Below, piece by piece: positions 22,401-24,290 of a DNA stretch of 24,290 nt. Within the stretch, counting starts at the first letter, position 1; every line of letters starts with the position of its first letter. Origin of the DNA: Oehlia diaphana (Eukaryota > Glomeromycota > Glomeromycetes > Glomerales > Glomeraceae). Where the stretch lies: NCBI GenBank assembly GCA_003833135.1, contig QZLH01000601.1, forward strand, positions 49,583 through 73,872, given 5' to 3'. Both the position numbers and the translations under genes were made by a program. The notes beneath the pieces are model-generated. The model was not told the origin of the DNA and made no database searches. It saw only the letters and a program-made list of their open reading frames with translations.

Positions 22401-22529
22401 CAATTAGTGTTAATTACAATTTACTGGTAATGGAGCTTTGAATACTGGAAAAGAATTTGAAATCTCAGTTTGTTTATTATCGGAACTCGTAACATCAGCT
22501 CGTTGTTTTGTCTCATTATTATTTTCCAT
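19483..22529 (-). CDS. SLC4A1AP: Kanadaptin (SLC4A1AP) homologue, FHA-domain protein
   Basis: Sixteen exons, in order: 22529-22425, 22314-22152, 22067-22030, 21967-21925, 21848-21626, 21549-21423, 21191-21121, 21051-20983, 20910-20828, 20757-20671, 20595-20464, 20380-20259, 20189-20086, 20021-19982, 19914-19599, 19523-19483. They give 587 residues with every phase matching. The N-terminus ends FKAPLP, then a polyglutamine run and PYEKPEWS. The FHA domain (about 85-165) has LGRLPICDIAMEHPSISRYH and DLDSAHGTIINKQRI, with the phosphothreonine-binding Arg, Ser and His kept. The family block YYYKDPKKALRNWLE, a middle coiled coil (VETYESLTRQREELTIKIKE) and the diagnostic end WEPPKDQTGDGRTALNDKYG are all present. 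Kanadaptin is a nuclear protein of poorly defined function. FHA binding to phosphothreonine is inferred from the domain. The first splice acceptor lies against a CAG repeat and is the least certain boundary. Confidence 0.93.
22288..22314 (-). repeat. CAG/CAA triplet repeat coding for nine glutamines in kanadaptin
   Basis: (CAG)4(CAA)2(CAG)3 on the minus strand sits directly after the proposed acceptor AAAG. Because every CAG ends in AG, the neighbouring repeats form a series of NAG acceptors. Confidence 0.8.
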
Positions 22530-22915
22530 TTTAAAATTTTTAATCTACAAAAATGCGAAACAATTTGTCATCTGTCAATTCTGCAAAATGTTATACCCGA
22601 TATATTTTCACTGTGCATTAAATATTTCCGAACTTTTTTCTTAGACATGCTCTAAAAAAGATCATTCACCGAAGACTTGAAGACCATGACAAAATTAACT
22701 TTGTGGGCTAATCGTTACTACATGCTCAAACAGAAAAAATTTTTATCTTCTTTGTATAAAAGTAAATAAATTACAAATTACCTATCCTTTCTATGATTTT
22801 GAAGTCTTTGATTACGAATCTCACCGGCAAAGTTACTTGATCTAAATCATCTCAACTTCCTTGACAAGTATAAATTAAATTGTACTTATTATAGTAAATT
22901 GGTCAAGATAATAAC

Positions 22916-22994
22916 TCAAGAAGGTAATTTTTACATCTCACCATTAATGGGATAAAGACAATGTAAAAAAAACATCTCGTAAAAACCTTCTTGG
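22916..22994. repeat. Imperfect inverted repeat in the divergent promoter, plus a third copy
   Basis: TCAAGAAGGTAATTTTTAC (22916-22934) faces GTAAAAACCTTCTTGG (22979-22994) with a gap of about 45 bases. A further direct copy, TCAAGAAGGTAAATTTTGCG, lies at 23095-23114. This may be a promoter motif or debris of a foldback repeat. Confidence 0.5.
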
Positions 22995-23200
22995 ATTGTA
23001 TCACCTTACTTTCTTTACCTGCATAGTGCACTCATAGTGCATGTACATGTGCAATTATGTGAGTCAGGTTAGTCACACGAGGAGAATCAATGAATCAAGA
23101 AGGTAAATTTTGCGTCAAGGTACGCGAAAAAAACAAAAAGTTTGTAATACATACAAAAAAAATATGTGATAAAAAAAGGCGCGATTTTTATCAAGATCAA

Positions 23201-23210
23201 CTGACGTCAG
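23201..23210. promoter_or_regulatory. CRE / ATF-CREB site
   Basis: CTGACGTCAG is a perfect 10-bp palindrome containing TGACGTCA, the consensus for bZIP factors of the ATF/CREB class. It lies about 325 bp upstream of the NUR1-like start and about 670 bp from kanadaptin. Function is inferred from the motif alone. Confidence 0.45.
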
Positions 23211-23534
23211 CAACTTTTTTTATAAATTAACTGTACATTTTTTACTATTTGTTTTCTTTCTATACTAGTTTTTTTTCATTGGTTATTTTCTTTCCTTCTT
23301 TATTTTAAATTTAGTTTTTACACAAACATTTTCCCGACCACTTTATTTTATATTTTCCTGAATATCTCAAGTTTAGTCATTAGTTCACAGAAACTAATTT
23401 ACTAATTGATATAGTTGGCAGATTTTTTCGGTTAACGCTACTCTGAACACTCATAACAATATCAATAGAGTGGAATTACATATTAATTACGATATTACCT
23501 CATAATCCTTCATTTATATACATATATTTTTATT

Positions 23535-24219
23535 ATGCCAGAACAGTCAGGAACTGGAGGAACAAGAATAATTCGATCACGTACAATATGGGAACGAATT
23601 AAAAGTTGGCCGATGGATCGTATTAATAGATTTGAGGAGGACTTTAATACGAAAGATTGGGATGAATGGAGTCAGGCTTCTAGGTGTGTTTTTTTAATTC
23701 ACTTGGCTTAACGTTATTTACGCGACTAGAACGATTTCACTAATAACACGTTGTGCTATTATAGCTGGTTTGCAGCTATTGGCCTAAATACTTTATCTAT
23801 TGTGTTGCGGATTGGACATTGGTTTGATGGACCAAAATATGATCCTATACTTAACCCATTTCGCAGTTCTTTAGCAGTTTGGGTGTGTATGAATTCTTTC
23901 TAAAAATATTTGTTTAGGCTGAATCGTCAATTCATAATTTCACTTTGATTTACAGCTTTCTTTTTGTGAATGGACGTTATTTTCATTAAGCATGGTCAAC
24001 GCTATTTATGTTTATTTATCCACAAAAAATTATCATCTCTTTGAGCATCGCTTAAATGTATGAAATTCAATAGTTTAAGGATGTTGTTTATTTCTTTATA
24101 TTTTTTTTTTGACTCATTAATTTTTCTTATTAGGACCGACCAAAAAGTAATAATGTTCAAATGCAAGAAGTGGGTGAACCTATACCAGCATGGGCAGAAA
24201 GATACCCTGGTAAATTTTT
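23535..24219 (+). CDS. NUR1/DUF2418-like nuclear-rim membrane protein (3' end beyond window)
   Basis: Exons 23535-23683, 23765-23882, 23956-24057 and 24134 to about 24219 are in frame; the gene continues past the window. The first 150 residues show a charged N-terminus (FEEDFNTKDWDEWSQAS), a first membrane segment (WFAAIGLNTLSIVLRIG) and a second (FCEWTLFSLSMVNAIYVYL). These are followed by STKNYHLFEHRLNDRPKS. The motif pattern of a DW-x-W segment, two helices and a KxYxLFExxL stretch resembles the fungal NUR1 (nuclear rim protein 1, Pfam DUF2418) family, which anchors rDNA to the inner nuclear membrane in yeast. The match is from memory of the family pattern, so it is a moderate call. The last donor could be GTAAGT at 24220 or GTAAAT at 24210. 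A 22-base T run follows in the next intron. Confidence 0.6.
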
Positions 24220-24290
24220 GTAAGTTATTTTGAATGATTTTTTTTTTTTTTTTTTTTTTTGATAGATGATTTTTCATTTTAATTACGAGG

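Larger units (their letters stand above)
22530..23534. promoter_or_regulatory. Divergent promoter region, kanadaptin / NUR1-like
   Basis: About 1 kb between the two start codons with no gene. It holds a CRE palindrome, an inverted CCAAT box (ATTGG, 23278-23282) and three related TCAAGAAGGTAA segments, described separately. Two copies of CATAGTGCA lie at about 23031-23050, next to the palindrome TGTACA. Confidence 0.5.

Noticed and set aside
24266..24290. Possible next exon of the NUR1-like gene after GATAG
   Set aside because: Neither of the two possible donor phases stays open across the few bases left, so the true next exon must lie beyond the window.

Overview
This window reads as eukaryotic nuclear DNA from a fungus, most likely an early-diverging lineage with a very AT-rich, intron-rich genome such as an arbuscular-mycorrhizal (Glomeromycotina, Rhizophagus-like) species. 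The basis is fungal-type gene content (acetolactate synthase regulatory subunit, a PTC7-type phosphatase, a NUR1-like membrane protein), many short introns with GT/AG ends and long A/T tracts between genes. The species assignment is inference; no database search was possible.

Layout. Positions 1-1860 are gene-free and repeat-bearing: a three-copy minisatellite, a 16-bp perfect foldback and a 26-bp inverted repeat. Then come a ZNF511-like C2H2 zinc-finger gene (+, 1861-2954) and the mitochondrial acetolactate synthase regulatory subunit ILV6 (+, 4041-5357). On the minus strand lie a PAK/STE20-family kinase (5876-10067, 5' end unresolved) and an RBM26/RBM27-type PWI-CCCH-RRM protein (10856-14427). 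A tRNA-Leu(UAA) follows (+, 14746-14829). A PTC7-like mitochondrial PP2C phosphatase (-, 15350-17085) is divergent from a Rab5 GTPase (+, 17566-19070). Kanadaptin (-, 19483-22529) converges on Rab5 and is divergent from a NUR1/DUF2418-like membrane protein (+, from 23535) that runs off the window.

I reconstructed exon structures by hand. I required GT/AG boundaries, phase continuity and match to the expected family sequence. For eight of the nine protein genes the complete or visible coding frame closes without a frameshift or internal stop. The exceptions are the start of the PAK gene and the far end of the NUR1-like gene.

The genes are independent housekeeping or signalling functions (branched-chain amino-acid synthesis, Rho-GTPase signalling, nuclear RNA surveillance, mitochondrial dephosphorylation, endosome traffic, splicing or nuclear-factor functions, nuclear envelope). 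I see no operon, phage, CRISPR or biosynthetic cluster. The most unusual item is the PAK-like kinase. It has two CRIB motifs, each followed by an intron at the same codon position, and a kinase domain with non-canonical residues in the glycine loop, the HRDxK motif and the DFG motif, which suggests a divergent or regulatory (pseudo)kinase that senses GTPases at two sites.
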